Assembly: GCF_023016265.1 (NCBI RefSeq) | Contig: NZ_CP095412.1 | Span: 62,001-126,000, forward strand | Length of the DNA stretch: 64,000 nt | Origin: Blastococcus sp. PRF04-17 | GTDB lineage: Bacteria; Actinomycetota; Actinomycetes; Mycobacteriales; Geodermatophilaceae | Reading direction: 5' to 3' | In this document: positions 34,604-43,130 of the stretch, in pieces | How positions within the stretch are numbered: position 1 is the first letter of the stretch | Layout: each line of letters opens with the position of its first letter | Notes under the pieces: model-generated | What the model saw: the letters and a program-made list of their open reading frames with translations, nothing else | Told to the model about the DNA's origin: nothing | Databases searched by the model: none | Position numbers and translations under genes: made by a program

Positions 34604-35088
34604 AAGCCGACGAGGTGCTGATCGCCCACCACGACGTGCTCCGCGGGCTGCTCCGCGACCTCGCCGGGACCACCGATGCGCAGACCGACCTCCGGGAGCG
34701 GCTCCGCGACGACTTCCTCCGCGAGATCGAGATCCACGCCCAGATCGAGGACGAGCTGTTCTACCCCGCCGTCGTCGACGTCTCGCCGCTGCTGTCCGTC
34801 GCCCACGCCGAGCACCGGCAGATCGACGACCAGGTCGCCACCGTGATGCGCACGCCCGTCGACCATCCGGACTTCCTCGCCGAGGTGCGGATGCTCGAGT
34901 CGACGGTGCGCCACCACACCATGGAGGAGGAGCAGCGCATGTTCCCCCAGTCGCGCGCGCTCGGCGACGCCCGCCTCGAGGAGCTCGGCGATCGGCTGCG
35001 CGAACGGCAGCGGGAGCTGGCCGCCTCCGGGGGCATGCGCTTGATCATCCGGCTCAAGCGCGCGATCCTGCGCCTGACCAGGGCCTGA
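34600..35088 (+). CDS. Hemerythrin-like HHE protein
   Basis: A 162-residue four-helix protein with the iron ligands of the HHE cation-binding family: H9-H10 in LIAHHDVL, IEIHAQIEDELFYPAV (HxxxE), HAEHRQID and HHTMEEEQRMF. Such proteins bind a non-haem di-iron centre and oxygen or nitric oxide. It is coupled to the Rieske gene, suggesting a redox pair. The C-terminal 20 residues are basic. Confidence 0.92.
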   Translation: MKADEVLIAHHDVLRGLLRDLAGTTDAQTDLRERLRDDFLREIEIHAQIEDELFYPAVVDVSPLLSVAHAEHRQIDDQVATVMRTPVDHPDFLAEVRMLESTVRHHTMEEEQRMFPQSRALGDARLEELGDRLRERQRELAASGGMRLIIRLKRAILRLTRA

Positions 35089-35122
35089 CGAGGGCCCGAC
35101 AGTCGGGGAGCCAGGAGTTCGC

Positions 35123-36822
35123 GTGCCCTCAGACGACGCCGCGTCCGGACGGCGCCTGCCCCGCCCGGCGAAGCTCGCCGCGGCCGCCATCGGACGACGC
35201 TGGAAGCTCCCGCCGGCTACCTCGGACGTGCGGGTGCTGCGCGAGGTCGCCGTCCCGATGCGCGACGGCGTCGTCCTCCGTGCCGACGTGTACCTGCCCG
35301 AGACCGCGCCGCGGCACCCGACCGTGCTGCTGCGTTCCCCCTACCGCCGGGGCGGGGCGTTCCCCGCCCTCTTCGCCCTGCCCTACGCCCGCCGCGGGTA
35401 CGCCGTCGTGCTGCAGAGCGTGCGCGGCACCTTCGGCTCCGAGGGCGAGTTCACCCCGGTGGTCAACGAGGAGCAGGACGGGCAGGACACCGTCGGCTGG
35501 CTGCGCGAGCAGCCCTGGTTCGACGGCCGGCTCGCCACGCTCGGCCCCAGCTACCTCGGGTACACCCAGTGGGCGCTCGCGCTCGACCCGCCGGACGAGC
35601 TGCAGGCGATGGTGCTGCACATCGGTCCGCACGACCTCGCCGCGGCCGGTCTGGTCGACGGCGCCTTCCAGCTGCTCAACGTCGCCACCTGGACCGAGCT
35701 GATCGCCCATCAGGACCTGCTCGGCCCGATCCGCGGCGCCACCCGGCTGCTCACCGCGGAGCGACGACTGGCACCTCACCTGCGCGAACTGCCCCTGCAG
35801 GGGCTGCCCGAGCGGCTCGGCGGCAACCCCGCCCCCTGGTTCGACGAGTGGCTCGACCACCCCGACCTGTCCGATCCCTACTGGGACCGGTACCGCGCCA
35901 CGCCCGCCGTCCACTCGAGCACCGTGCCGACGCTGCTCGTCAGCGGCTGGCAGGACTGGTTCGTCGAGCAGACGCTCGACCAGTACGCGGCGCTGCGCGA
36001 CCGCGGCGTCGACGTCGGGCTCACCATGGGCCCCTGGGCGCACCTGAGCATCGACCCGAAGGTCACGACCGCCGAGAGCCTCGCCTGGCTCGCGGCCCAC
36101 CTGCCCGTGGACGGCGCGACGCCCCCGACAACTCGGCGCGACCGCGTGCGCGTCTACGTCACCGGCGCCGCCGAGTGGCGGGGGATGCCCGACTGGCCGC
36201 CCGCCGGGCGGACCGAGCGCACCTGGTTCCTGCACCCGGGCGGGCGGCTGGCCGACGACGCACCACCGGAGGACGGCGGCGAGACGGCCTTCCGCTACGA
36301 CCCGATGCACCCCACGCCGTCGGTCGGCGGCCGGGTGCTCACCTTCCGCGCCGGCCGCCGCGACAACCGCCGGCTGGAAGCCCGCGACGACGTCCGCACC
36401 TTCACCACCGCGCCGCTGGAGACCGCCGTCGAACTGCTCGGCGGCGCCACCGTCCGGATCTGCCTCACCTCCGACAACCCGTACGCCGACGTCTTCCTGC
36501 GGCTGTGCGACGTCGACGCGCGCGGCCGCTCGGTCAACGTCACCGACCGGCTGGTCCGGCTCGACCCGGCCGCCGGCGAGCCCCCGAGGCCGGGGGAGCG
36601 GCACGTCGTGGCTACCCTCCCCGACACCGCGCACCGATTCGCGGCCGGGCACCGGATCCGGCTGCAGATCTCCGGCGGAGCCCACCCGCGCTACGCGCGC
36701 AACCTCGGCACCGGCGAGCGGCCGGCCAGGCGACGCACGGCGAGCCGGTCACCCACCGGGTCGCGCACTCCGCGGGGTCGGCGTCGTCGGTCACGCTGCC
36801 GTTGGCGACCGGCGGCGACTGA
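35123..36822 (+). CDS. CocE/NonD-family (peptidase S15) hydrolase
   Basis: About 566 residues. The S15 alpha/beta-hydrolase domain begins VLREVAVPMRDGVVLRADVYLP and shows LGPSYLGYTQWALAL near 145 (nucleophile Ser in G-x-S-Y-x-G) and VSGWQDWFVEQTL. A jelly-roll C-terminal domain (XPDC) follows with VGGRVL, LVRLDPAAG and ISGGAHPRYARNLGTGE. It acts on acyl esters or amides; the substrate is unknown. The frame appears broken near 36718-36722: adding one C gives GEPAGQATHGEPVTHRVAHSAG and a stop at 36822, which the paralogue remnant at 20642 supports (GEPVDQASHG). Uncorrected, it runs to 36862 and overlaps the NlpC gene. Confidence 0.9.
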
Positions 36823-36834
36823 GCCGGGGCGGCC

Positions 36835-37356
36835 TCAGACGACGCGACGCACGGAGTGGTAGCCCTCCATCGAGTCGACCGGCACGACCGCCACCGGCGT
36901 GCCGTAGGTGGACGAGTGCACCATCAGGCCGTCGCCGATGTACATCCCGACGTGGCCGACCGGGTCGTAGAAGAAGACCAGGTCACCGGGCTGCAGGTCC
37001 GCCTTCGCGACGGGCACGCCCGCCGTCGACTGCGCCCTGGACGTGCGCGGGAGCGCCACCCCGGCCGCCTGGTAGGCCGAGAAGGTGAGCCCGGAGCAGT
37101 CGTAGCCGCCCGACCCCGTCCCGCCCCAGGCGTACGGCTTGCCCTGCTGGGCCAGGGCCGTGTCGACGGCGACCTGCGCGGCGGAGTTCGGCGCGGCCAC
37201 CGGAGCGGCGGCGAGCGACACCGGTGCCGACGCGGCCGGTGCGGTGCCGGTGTCGGCGGAGGCCGTGAGCGGGGTGAGCGCCAGACCCGCCCCGGTGAAG
37301 AGGGCGAGAGCCGCCCCGCGGAAGGAACGGCGCGTGGACGTGCGAGTGGTCGTCAT
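36835..37356 (-). CDS. Secreted NlpC/P60 cell-wall hydrolase
   Basis: A 173-residue precursor. An N-terminal signal peptide (TRRSFRGAALALFTGAGLALTPLTASA) precedes an Ala-rich linker and a C40 peptidase domain: PYAWGGTGSGGYDCSG with the catalytic Cys, then PVGHVGMYIGDGLMVHSS with the catalytic His. It cuts peptidoglycan stem peptides outside the cell. It is preceded by a c-di-AMP riboswitch, matching known control of actinobacterial wall hydrolases. Domain length is normal. Confidence 0.94.
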   Translation of the reverse strand: MTTTRTSTRRSFRGAALALFTGAGLALTPLTASADTGTAPAASAPVSLAAAPVAAPNSAAQVAVDTALAQQGKPYAWGGTGSGGYDCSGLTFSAYQAAGVALPRTSRAQSTAGVPVAKADLQPGDLVFFYDPVGHVGMYIGDGLMVHSSTYGTPVAVVPVDSMEGYHSVRRVV

Positions 37357-37383
37357 GGACGACGGGTTCTCCTGTTCTCCATC

Positions 37384-37523
37384 GACCGCCTACCGGGTTA
37401 GCTGACGGGTTCGGGCGGGGAACTCGCCCGGCGCATCGGCGGTGCCGATCGCGCTTCACCCCAGGACTGCGGTGGGTCCCCGGTCCGGGCGCCGGACGTT
37501 CTCCGGTGCCCGGTTCGGCGGTG
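37384..37523 (-). promoter_or_regulatory. ydaO/yuaA-type c-di-AMP riboswitch
   Basis: Read on the minus strand, the leader of the NlpC/P60 gene contains in order GCCGAA, GGGGACCCA, GGGGTGAA and CCGAACCCGTCAGCTAACCC followed by GGTAGGCGGT. These are the conserved blocks of the ydaO riboswitch. The outer ACCGCC and GGCGGT arms can pair as P1. High c-di-AMP normally turns the downstream gene off. The ATG lies about 27 nt after the aptamer. Confidence 0.9.
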
Positions 37524-37885
37524 TCCGGCCGGGTGTCACCGGGTGCGGTGACGAGGGGGCCCGGCCGGACCGCGACGACGCTAGGTAGGCCGTCGGGATG
37601 CCACAAAGCGGCCGTTCCGGGCGTGTCGAGGCGCCCGTCGAGGCGGGTCGACGGCGACCCGTGGGACGACTCGCGAGCCGACCACCACCGACGCCGGGAG
37701 GAGTTCCGGCTCCGCCCCGGTCCGGACGACGGAACGCGATCGGCTGATCACTTCCTCGCGTCGGCGTGGCGCAACGCACCGTCCACGGTCCGTCTCGCCC
37801 GATCGGTCGGAGTGGGCACGCTCGCGGTTGGCCGGGCGTTCGTCGGGGCACGGAGCGAACAGTCCGAGCAACGAGGAGGCGAACC

Positions 37886-38047
37886 ATGGCAGGCATGATC
37901 CGGAAGCTGATCGCTTCGGGTGTCGCGGCGAAGGTCATCCAGGAGGCCCGCAAGCCGCACAACCAGGCGAAGATCAAGAAGTTCATCGCGGACTTCCAGA
38001 ACAAGCAGGGCAAGGGCGGCGGCCGCCCCGGCGGACGCGCGTACTGA
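37886..38047 (+). CDS. Small basic 53-residue protein
   Basis: From the ATG with a GAGGAGGC ribosome site 5 nt upstream, the protein reads MAGMIRKLIASGVAAKVIQEARKP and ends in a Gly/Arg tail (QGKGGGRPGGRAY). It is basic and probably an amphipathic helix followed by a flexible tail. I do not recognise it, but it looks real: strong ribosome site, own terminator. It may be one of the short actinobacterial nucleic-acid-associated proteins; that is conjecture. Confidence 0.65.
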   Translation: MAGMIRKLIASGVAAKVIQEARKPHNQAKIKKFIADFQNKQGKGGGRPGGRAY

Positions 38048-38056
38048 CCCGAGCGA

Positions 38057-38104
38057 CGCGACAGCGCCCCCTCCCCGCACCGGCGGGGAGGGGGCGCTGT
38101 CGCG
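38057..38104. terminator. Bidirectional hairpin terminator, 22-bp perfect stem
   Basis: The arms 38057-38078 and 38083-38104 are perfect reverse complements (core GCGCCCCCTCCCCGC) with an ACCG loop. It lies between the convergent small basic protein and ABC permease genes, so it probably ends both transcripts. There is no T-tract, as is common in high-GC hosts. Confidence 0.85.
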
Positions 38105-38113
38105 TCCGGCCAG

Positions 38114-38897
38114 CTATCCGGCGTCCCGCCGCAGCAGCGACCAGCCGCCGAGACCGAGCGCCACCGCCGCCCAGCCCACCAGCAGCGTCGCCGCCTGCGC
38201 CGCCGACATCTCCGGCTCGCCCAGCAGCGTCCAGATCGCGCCCGAGCCGGGCAGCCACTCGGCCACCTCGGCCAGCCACTGCGCACCGAACTCCGGCAGC
38301 AGCGCCGGCAGCACCAGCTGCAGCAGGAAGACCGCGGCCAGCGCGGCGGCGGTGCTGCGCAGCACCAGCCCGGCGCCGACCGCCAGCGCGCCCCCCGCCA
38401 GGAGCACCGCGGCGATCCCGCCGAGGCTGTCGGCCAGATCCGCGGCCGTCAGCGTCAGGTCCGGCTCGATCAGCACCGCCGCCAGGTCCGCGACCAGCGC
38501 CAGCACCACCCCGGCCACCGTCGCGACGACGACCGGCACGGCCACCCGCGCGGCCAGCAGCACCCCGCGGCGCGGCGTCCACTGCAGCGTCGGCCCGACC
38601 GCGCCGCTGGCGTACTCCTGCGTCACCGCGAGCAGCGCCAGCACCAGCAGCGCGAACTGCCCGATCATCACGCCGTACTGACCGGCCATCGTCGCCGACG
38701 CCACCGGCCACCCGAGTTCCTGCGCCATCTCGGCTTCGTCGACGGCGGTGGGAACCCCCGATGCCCACGATCGCCGCCGCCGCGGCCAGCAGGCACCACC
38801 ACGTCGTCCGCACCGTCCGCAGCCGCAGCCACTCGGCGGCCGCCGCGCGACCGAGGACGGTCAGGGTCCGGGGCTGGGTGGCCGTGGTCGCGGTCAT
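38114..38897 (-). CDS. ABC-2-type transporter permease, frame-broken
   Basis: About 261 residues once corrected. The ATG at 38897 overlaps the ATPase stop as ATGA. The first 50 residues (TVLGRAAAAEWLRLRTVRTTWWCLLAAAAAIVGIG) include helix one. After a break at the C run 38755-38759 the sequence continues GVPTAVDEAEMAQELG, with about five more helices (IGQFALLVLALLAVTQEY, VVATVAGVVLALVADLA, GIAAVLLAGGALAVGAGLVL, and others). It is the membrane half of the exporter encoded with the upstream ATPase; the substrate is unknown. Confidence 0.85.
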
Positions 38898-39829
38898 CGC
38901 CGGGCCTCCCCGGCGAGCACGGGCTCGGCGTGCACGCGGTACTGCACGCTGTCGCCGGTCAGGTCCAGGTACACCTGCTCCAGCGAGCTCTGCTCCTCGG
39001 CCAGCCGGTGCACCGCCACGCCGACCCGCAGGGCGACGTCCCCGACCGTCTCGGCCGATGCGCCCTCGACGAGCAGGTCGCCGTCGTCGGTCGGGTGCAC
39101 GAGCAGCCGCATGCGCAGCAGCGCGCCGGCCAGCTCGTCGGTCGACGGCGTCCGCACCCGCACCTTCCGGTGAGTGCCGCCCCGCATCACCTCGGCGATC
39201 GGCGCATCGGCGATCAACCGGCCGCGGCCGATGATGATCAGGTGGTCGGCGGTCTGCTCCATCTCGCTCATCAGGTGGCTCGACAGCAGCACGGTGCGGC
39301 CCTCGTCGGCCAGCTCGCGCACCAGCCGGCGGATCCACCGGACGCCGTCGAGGTCCAGGCCGTTCATCGGCTCGTCGAACAGCAGGACGGCGGGGTCGCC
39401 GAGCAGCGCGGTCGCGATGCCGAGCCGCTGGCGCATGCCCAGCGAGTAGCCCCTCACCCGCCGCCGAGCGGCGGGCCCGAGCCCGACCTGCTCGATCACC
39501 TCGTCGACCCGGCGCAGCGGGATGCCGTTGCTGCGGGCCGCCACCCGCAGGTGGTCGCGGCCGCTCCGCCCGGGGTGCATGGCCTGGGCGTCGAGCAGCG
39601 CACCGGCCACGCGCAGCGGCTCGCCGAGCGACGCGAACGGCCGCCCGGCGACCAGCGCGCCGCCGGACGTCGGCCGGTCGAGCCCCAGCACCATGCGCAT
39701 CGTGGTGGACTTGCCCGCGCCGTTCGGCCCGAGGAAGCCGGTCACCCGGCCGGGCTGGACGTCGAAGGTCAGCCCGTCGACGGCGCGCACGCCGCTGTAC
39801 TGCTTGGTCAGCCCGCGCACCGCGATCAT
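38894..39829 (-). CDS. ABC transporter ATP-binding protein
   Basis: A 311-residue ATPase with Walker A FLGPNGAGKSTT, Q-loop region DAQAMHPG, signature YSLGMRQRLGIA, Walker B AVLLFDEPMNGLD and the switch His in LLSSHLMSEM, followed by a C-terminal regulatory extension of about 90 residues. It drives the permease encoded just downstream. The ATG at 39829 (MIAVRGLTKQYSG) is preferred to a longer upstream frame. It diverges from the sensor kinase at 39991, an arrangement typical of exporters controlled by a neighbouring two-component system. Confidence 0.93.
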   Translation of the reverse strand: MIAVRGLTKQYSGVRAVDGLTFDVQPGRVTGFLGPNGAGKSTTMRMVLGLDRPTSGGALVAGRPFASLGEPLRVAGALLDAQAMHPGRSGRDHLRVAARSNGIPLRRVDEVIEQVGLGPAARRRVRGYSLGMRQRLGIATALLGDPAVLLFDEPMNGLDLDGVRWIRRLVRELADEGRTVLLSSHLMSEMEQTADHLIIIGRGRLIADAPIAEVMRGGTHRKVRVRTPSTDELAGALLRMRLLVHPTDDGDLLVEGASAETVGDVALRVGVAVHRLAEEQSSLEQVYLDLTGDSVQYRVHAEPVLAGEARR

Positions 39830-39990
39830 GCGAGCCGCCGAGGAAGGGAAGGAGTCATGGCGAGGAGCGTGTCGGGAACAGAGGTCCGCGCGGATCACCC
39901 CGCAGCGTCCACCTGGGTCCCCCGCGCGGGGAGGGGGAGTCGGCGCCCGCGGGGGAATCGCCGCGCCCCGCGACCGGCCAGGATCGGCTC

Positions 39991-41274
39991 GTGCCCACCA
40001 CCACCACGTTCCCGCGCTCCGCGGACGAGATCGCCGACCGGCTCCGCGCGGTGGTCGCCAGGGCCACCGCCCCCGGCTGGCCGGGCCGGGTCCTCTACGC
40101 GCTGTCGACCGTGCCGATCGCCGCGTTCTGCCTCGCCCTGTACTTCGCGCTGTTCGGCTCGGTGGTCGCCGTCGTCTACGGCGTCGGGCTGCTGCTCGTC
40201 CCGCTCGTGCTGGCGACGATCCGCGGGTTCGCCGGCATCGAGCGGGAACTGCTCCGCACCCTGCTGGCCATCGACCTGCCGGTCGGCGAGCGCGTGCGCC
40301 GGCACCCCGGGATCCTGCCCAAGGCGCGGCGGCTGGTGGCGTCGGCCGGCACCTGGCGCGCGGTCGGCTGGCTGGGCGCCCGGGTGCTGATGGGCGCCGC
40401 CACGCTCGCCGTCCTCTTCTTCGCCCTCATGGCCCTCGTCGACCTCACCGAGCCCCATGACTGGAACCTGCTCACCGCGCTGCCGCTGCTGGTACTCATC
40501 GCGCTCGTCGTCGTGGTGACCCTGGTCGTGCTCGACGCGCTGGTCCGGCTGGCCGCGTCCGTCGCGCCCCGCCTGCTCGGCACCTCACCCGAGCAGCAGA
40601 TCGCCGCGCTGCAGCAGAGCAGCCGCCGGCTGGCCGACCGCAACAAGCTGGCCCGCGACCTGCACGACACCATCGGGCACGCGCTGACCGCCAGCCTGCT
40701 GCAGGCCACGGCCGCCCGCCGCACGCTCACGCCGCCGGACGAGCGACCGGTGCAGCCCGACTTCGCCCGCCAGGCGCTGCAGCACATCGAGACCAACACC
40801 CGCGCCGCGCTCGCCGAGCTCGACCGGGTGCTCACCGTGCTGCGCGACGACGGCGAGCGCGACCCGGCGCCGTTGTCGGCGCCCGGGCTCGTCGATCTCG
40901 AGGGCCTGCTCGCCGGCCTGCGCGACGGCGGCCTGCCGGTCGCGCTCGTGGTGGACGGCGAGGTGGACGACGTCCCGGCCCAGGTGCAGGAGCTCGCCTA
41001 CCGGGTGGTCCAGGAGGGGACGACGAACGTGCTGCGCCACGCCGGCACCCCGCTGACCGTCGCCCAGGTGGTGCGCAGCGGCGACACCGTCATCGTCCGG
41101 GTGTGCAACGAGCGGGCCTCGTCGCTGGAGAGCCGCCCCGGCCCCGGCGGCGGGCGCGGTCTGGCCGGCCTCCGCGAACGGACGGCAGCGGCCGGTGGCA
41201 CGCTCAGCGCCGAGCCCACGCCCTCCGGTGGCTTCGAGCTCTGCGCGACCCTGCCGCTGTCGGGGGCGGCGTGA
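39991..41274 (+). CDS. NarL-type sensor histidine kinase
   Basis: A 427-residue membrane kinase. Four hydrophobic helices occur in the first 190 residues (IAAFCLALYFALFGSVVAVVYG, VLMGAATLAVLFFALMALV, LPLLVLIALVVVVTLVVL). The HisKA_3 phospho-acceptor is in LARDLHDTIGHALTASLL near 226, and the HATPase_c domain follows (VQELAYRVVQEGTTNVLRHA with the N-box, then GGRGLAGLRERTAAAGG). It has no large periplasmic sensor, so it may sense the membrane or the ABC exporter. The stop overlaps the response regulator start as GTGA. Confidence 0.93.
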   Translation: MPTTTTFPRSADEIADRLRAVVARATAPGWPGRVLYALSTVPIAAFCLALYFALFGSVVAVVYGVGLLLVPLVLATIRGFAGIERELLRTLLAIDLPVGERVRRHPGILPKARRLVASAGTWRAVGWLGARVLMGAATLAVLFFALMALVDLTEPHDWNLLTALPLLVLIALVVVVTLVVLDALVRLAASVAPRLLGTSPEQQIAALQQSSRRLADRNKLARDLHDTIGHALTASLLQATAARRTLTPPDERPVQPDFARQALQHIETNTRAALAELDRVLTVLRDDGERDPAPLSAPGLVDLEGLLAGLRDGGLPVALVVDGEVDDVPAQVQELAYRVVQEGTTNVLRHAGTPLTVAQVVRSGDTVIVRVCNERASSLESRPGPGGGRGLAGLRERTAAAGGTLSAEPTPSGGFELCATLPLSGAA

Positions 41275-41918
41275 CGCTGCGGCTGGTCCTCGTCGACGAC
41301 GACGTCCTCGTCCGGTCCGGGCTGCGGGTGATCCTGGAGAGCGAGCCGGACCTGACCGTGGTCGGCGACGCCGGCACCGGGCGGGAGGCGCTGGAGGTGG
41401 CGACCGAAACCGATCCGGACGTCGTCCTGATGGACGTCCGCATGCCCGACATGGACGGCATCGCGGCGACCGCGGAGCTCGTGGCCCGCGATCCCGACAG
41501 GCCCCGGGTGCTGGTGCTGACCACCTTCGAGGACGACGACTACCTGTACCGGTCGCTGCAGGCAGGCGCGAGCGGGTTCGCGCTCAAGCGGTCCGACCCC
41601 GACGAGCTGGTCGAGGCCATCCGGATCGTCGCGCGGGGCAGCTCGCTGGTGCTGCCGGACATCACCCGGCGGTTGATCGCCTCGCACGCGCCGGCCCGCG
41701 CGAGGGGCGCCGCCGCGCTCCCCGAGCTGACCGGCCGGGAGGCCGACGTGCTGCGGCTGGTGGCCGGGGGGCTGTCCAACGCCGAGATCGCCACGGAGCT
41801 GTTCCTCAGCCGCGAGACGGTGAAGACCCACGTCAGCGCGGTGCTGCTCAAGCTCGGCGCCCGGGACCGCACCCAGGCCGTCATCGCCGCGTACGAGAGC
41901 GGGTTCATAACCGCCTGA
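41271..41918 (+). CDS. NarL/FixJ-family response regulator
   Basis: A 215-residue regulator starting at the GTG that overlaps the kinase stop. The receiver domain has the acidic pocket VDDD, the phospho-acceptor Asp in VVLMDVRMPDMDG, Thr in VLTTF and Lys in FALKRSDP. The LuxR-type helix-turn-helix is LTGREADVLRLVAGGLSNAEIATELFLSRETVKTHV. Its likely target is the divergent exporter operon. Confidence 0.94.
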   Translation: MTLRLVLVDDDVLVRSGLRVILESEPDLTVVGDAGTGREALEVATETDPDVVLMDVRMPDMDGIAATAELVARDPDRPRVLVLTTFEDDDYLYRSLQAGASGFALKRSDPDELVEAIRIVARGSSLVLPDITRRLIASHAPARARGAAALPELTGREADVLRLVAGGLSNAEIATELFLSRETVKTHVSAVLLKLGARDRTQAVIAAYESGFITA

Positions 41919-41924
41919 GCTCGC

Positions 41925-41930
41925 TACGGT
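41925..41930 (+). promoter_or_regulatory. -10 box TACGGT for the leaderless flavodoxin gene
   Basis: TACGGT ends 6 nt before the GTG at 41937, with no Shine-Dalgarno between, in a gap of only 18 nt from the previous stop. Confidence 0.55.
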
Positions 41931-41936
41931 CGGTGC

Positions 41937-42461
41937 GTGCCCAGAGCCCTGGTGGTCTACGAGTCGGTCTTCGGCGACACCGAGCGGATCGCCCGGGCGG
42001 TCGCCGACGGCATCGCCGGGCGCCTGCCGGTCGACGTGGTCGACGCCGGGCAGGCGCCGACGGAGCTCGCCGATGTGCAGCTCCTCGTCGTCGGCGGGCC
42101 CACCCACGCGTTCGGCATGCCGAGCGAGGCCACCCGCAAGGGCGCGGTCGAGCAGTACGGCGCCGAGATCGCCGACCCGTCGGCCGGGCTGCACGAGTGG
42201 CTGGACGCCGTCCGGTTGCCGCCGCACACCGACGCCGCCGCCTTCGACACCCGCATGGACCACCCGAAGCTGATCACCAAGCTCGACCACGCGGCCCGGA
42301 CCGAGGAGAAGCTGCTCCGCGGTCTCGGCGCCACGCTCGTCGCGCCCGCCGAGCGGTTCATCGTCCTCGACGCGAAGGGGCCGCTCAAGGACGGCGAGGA
42401 GGACCGCGCCCGCCAGTGGGGTCAGGCGCTGGGCGAGCTGGTCACCGCCGCCGGTCCGTAG
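41937..42461 (+). CDS. Flavodoxin-family protein
   Basis: A 174-residue flavodoxin-like protein. The FMN phosphate loop is VVYESVFGDTERIARAVADG, with the second loop in VGGPTHAFGMPSEATRKG. Single domain, cytosolic, length close to classical flavodoxins. An electron carrier or quinone-reductase role is likely. It has its own leaderless promoter. Confidence 0.9.
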   Translation: MPRALVVYESVFGDTERIARAVADGIAGRLPVDVVDAGQAPTELADVQLLVVGGPTHAFGMPSEATRKGAVEQYGAEIADPSAGLHEWLDAVRLPPHTDAAAFDTRMDHPKLITKLDHAARTEEKLLRGLGATLVAPAERFIVLDAKGPLKDGEEDRARQWGQALGELVTAAGP

Positions 42462-42478
42462 CCCCCTCGGGGTCCGGC

Positions 42479-42484
42479 TAGCGT
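42479..42484 (+). promoter_or_regulatory. -10 box TAGCGT for the leaderless voltage-sensor-like gene
   Basis: TAGCGT ends 7 nt before the GTG at 42492, in an intergenic gap of 30 nt. No Shine-Dalgarno is seen. Confidence 0.55.
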
Positions 42485-42491
42485 TCAGCCG

Positions 42492-43118
42492 GTGAGAACG
42501 CGGGAGGAGCGCTGGCAGGAGCGGCTCGCCCTCCCCGTCCTCGTCGCCGCGCTCGCCGCGATCCCGGCGATGTTCCTGACGCTCGCCGAGGGGACGCTGG
42601 GCACCGCCGGCCACGTCGTCGACGTCCTCAGCGGCGCGGTGCTGGTCGCGGAGACGGTCATCCTGCTGGCCGTCGCCGAGAACAAACGCGCGTGGATCCG
42701 CGGTCACATCGGCCTGATCCTGCTGACCGTCGCGGTGGCGGTCGCCGTCGTCTTCGCGCTCGGGCCGGTGCAGATCCTGCGACTCGTGCGCACGGTGGGG
42801 GCGTTGCGGATCCTGCGGGCCGGCCGGATCGTCAAGGCCGCCCGCTCCGTCGGCCTGCGCCACGGCTTCACCGGCCGGCTCGCCCAGGCTCTCGCCGCCG
42901 GCGCCGGGGTGCTCGTCGCCGTGTTCGTGGGCGTCGTGCTGGCCGACCCCACGTCGCGCTCGCGCGACCTGCTGACGTCGGTGCTCGGTGAGGTCACCAC
43001 GCCGGTGATCGTCGTGCTCTCCGCGGTGGCCGGGGTGATCCTCGGGGTCGCCACCTACCTCCTGGCCCGTGACAGCGGCAGCGGTGCCGACGCCGACGCC
43101 CGGGCGGGCGATCTGTAG
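42492..43118 (+). CDS. Voltage-sensor-like membrane protein without a pore domain
   Basis: A 208-residue membrane protein with about six hydrophobic stretches. The stretch VQILRLVRTVGALRILRAGRIVKAARS (near 96-120) has Arg or Lys at roughly every third position, as in the S4 helix of voltage-gated channels, and IRGHIGLILLTVAVAVAVVFALG before it would be S3. Two further helices follow (LAAGAGVLVAVFVGVVLA and TTPVIVVLSAVAGVILGVATYLL), but I see no selectivity-filter motif. It could be a voltage-sensor-only protein, such as a proton channel relative, or a truncated ion channel. The Arg pattern is seen; the function is inference. Confidence 0.7.
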   Translation: MRTREERWQERLALPVLVAALAAIPAMFLTLAEGTLGTAGHVVDVLSGAVLVAETVILLAVAENKRAWIRGHIGLILLTVAVAVAVVFALGPVQILRLVRTVGALRILRAGRIVKAARSVGLRHGFTGRLAQALAAGAGVLVAVFVGVVLADPTSRSRDLLTSVLGEVTTPVIVVLSAVAGVILGVATYLLARDSGSGADADARAGDL

Positions 43119-43130
43119 TAGACAGCGCGC

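Noticed and set aside
37456-38286. A 276-codon minus-strand frame across the riboswitch and small-protein region
   Set aside because: It overlaps the riboswitch, the small basic protein and the terminator, and has no domain.
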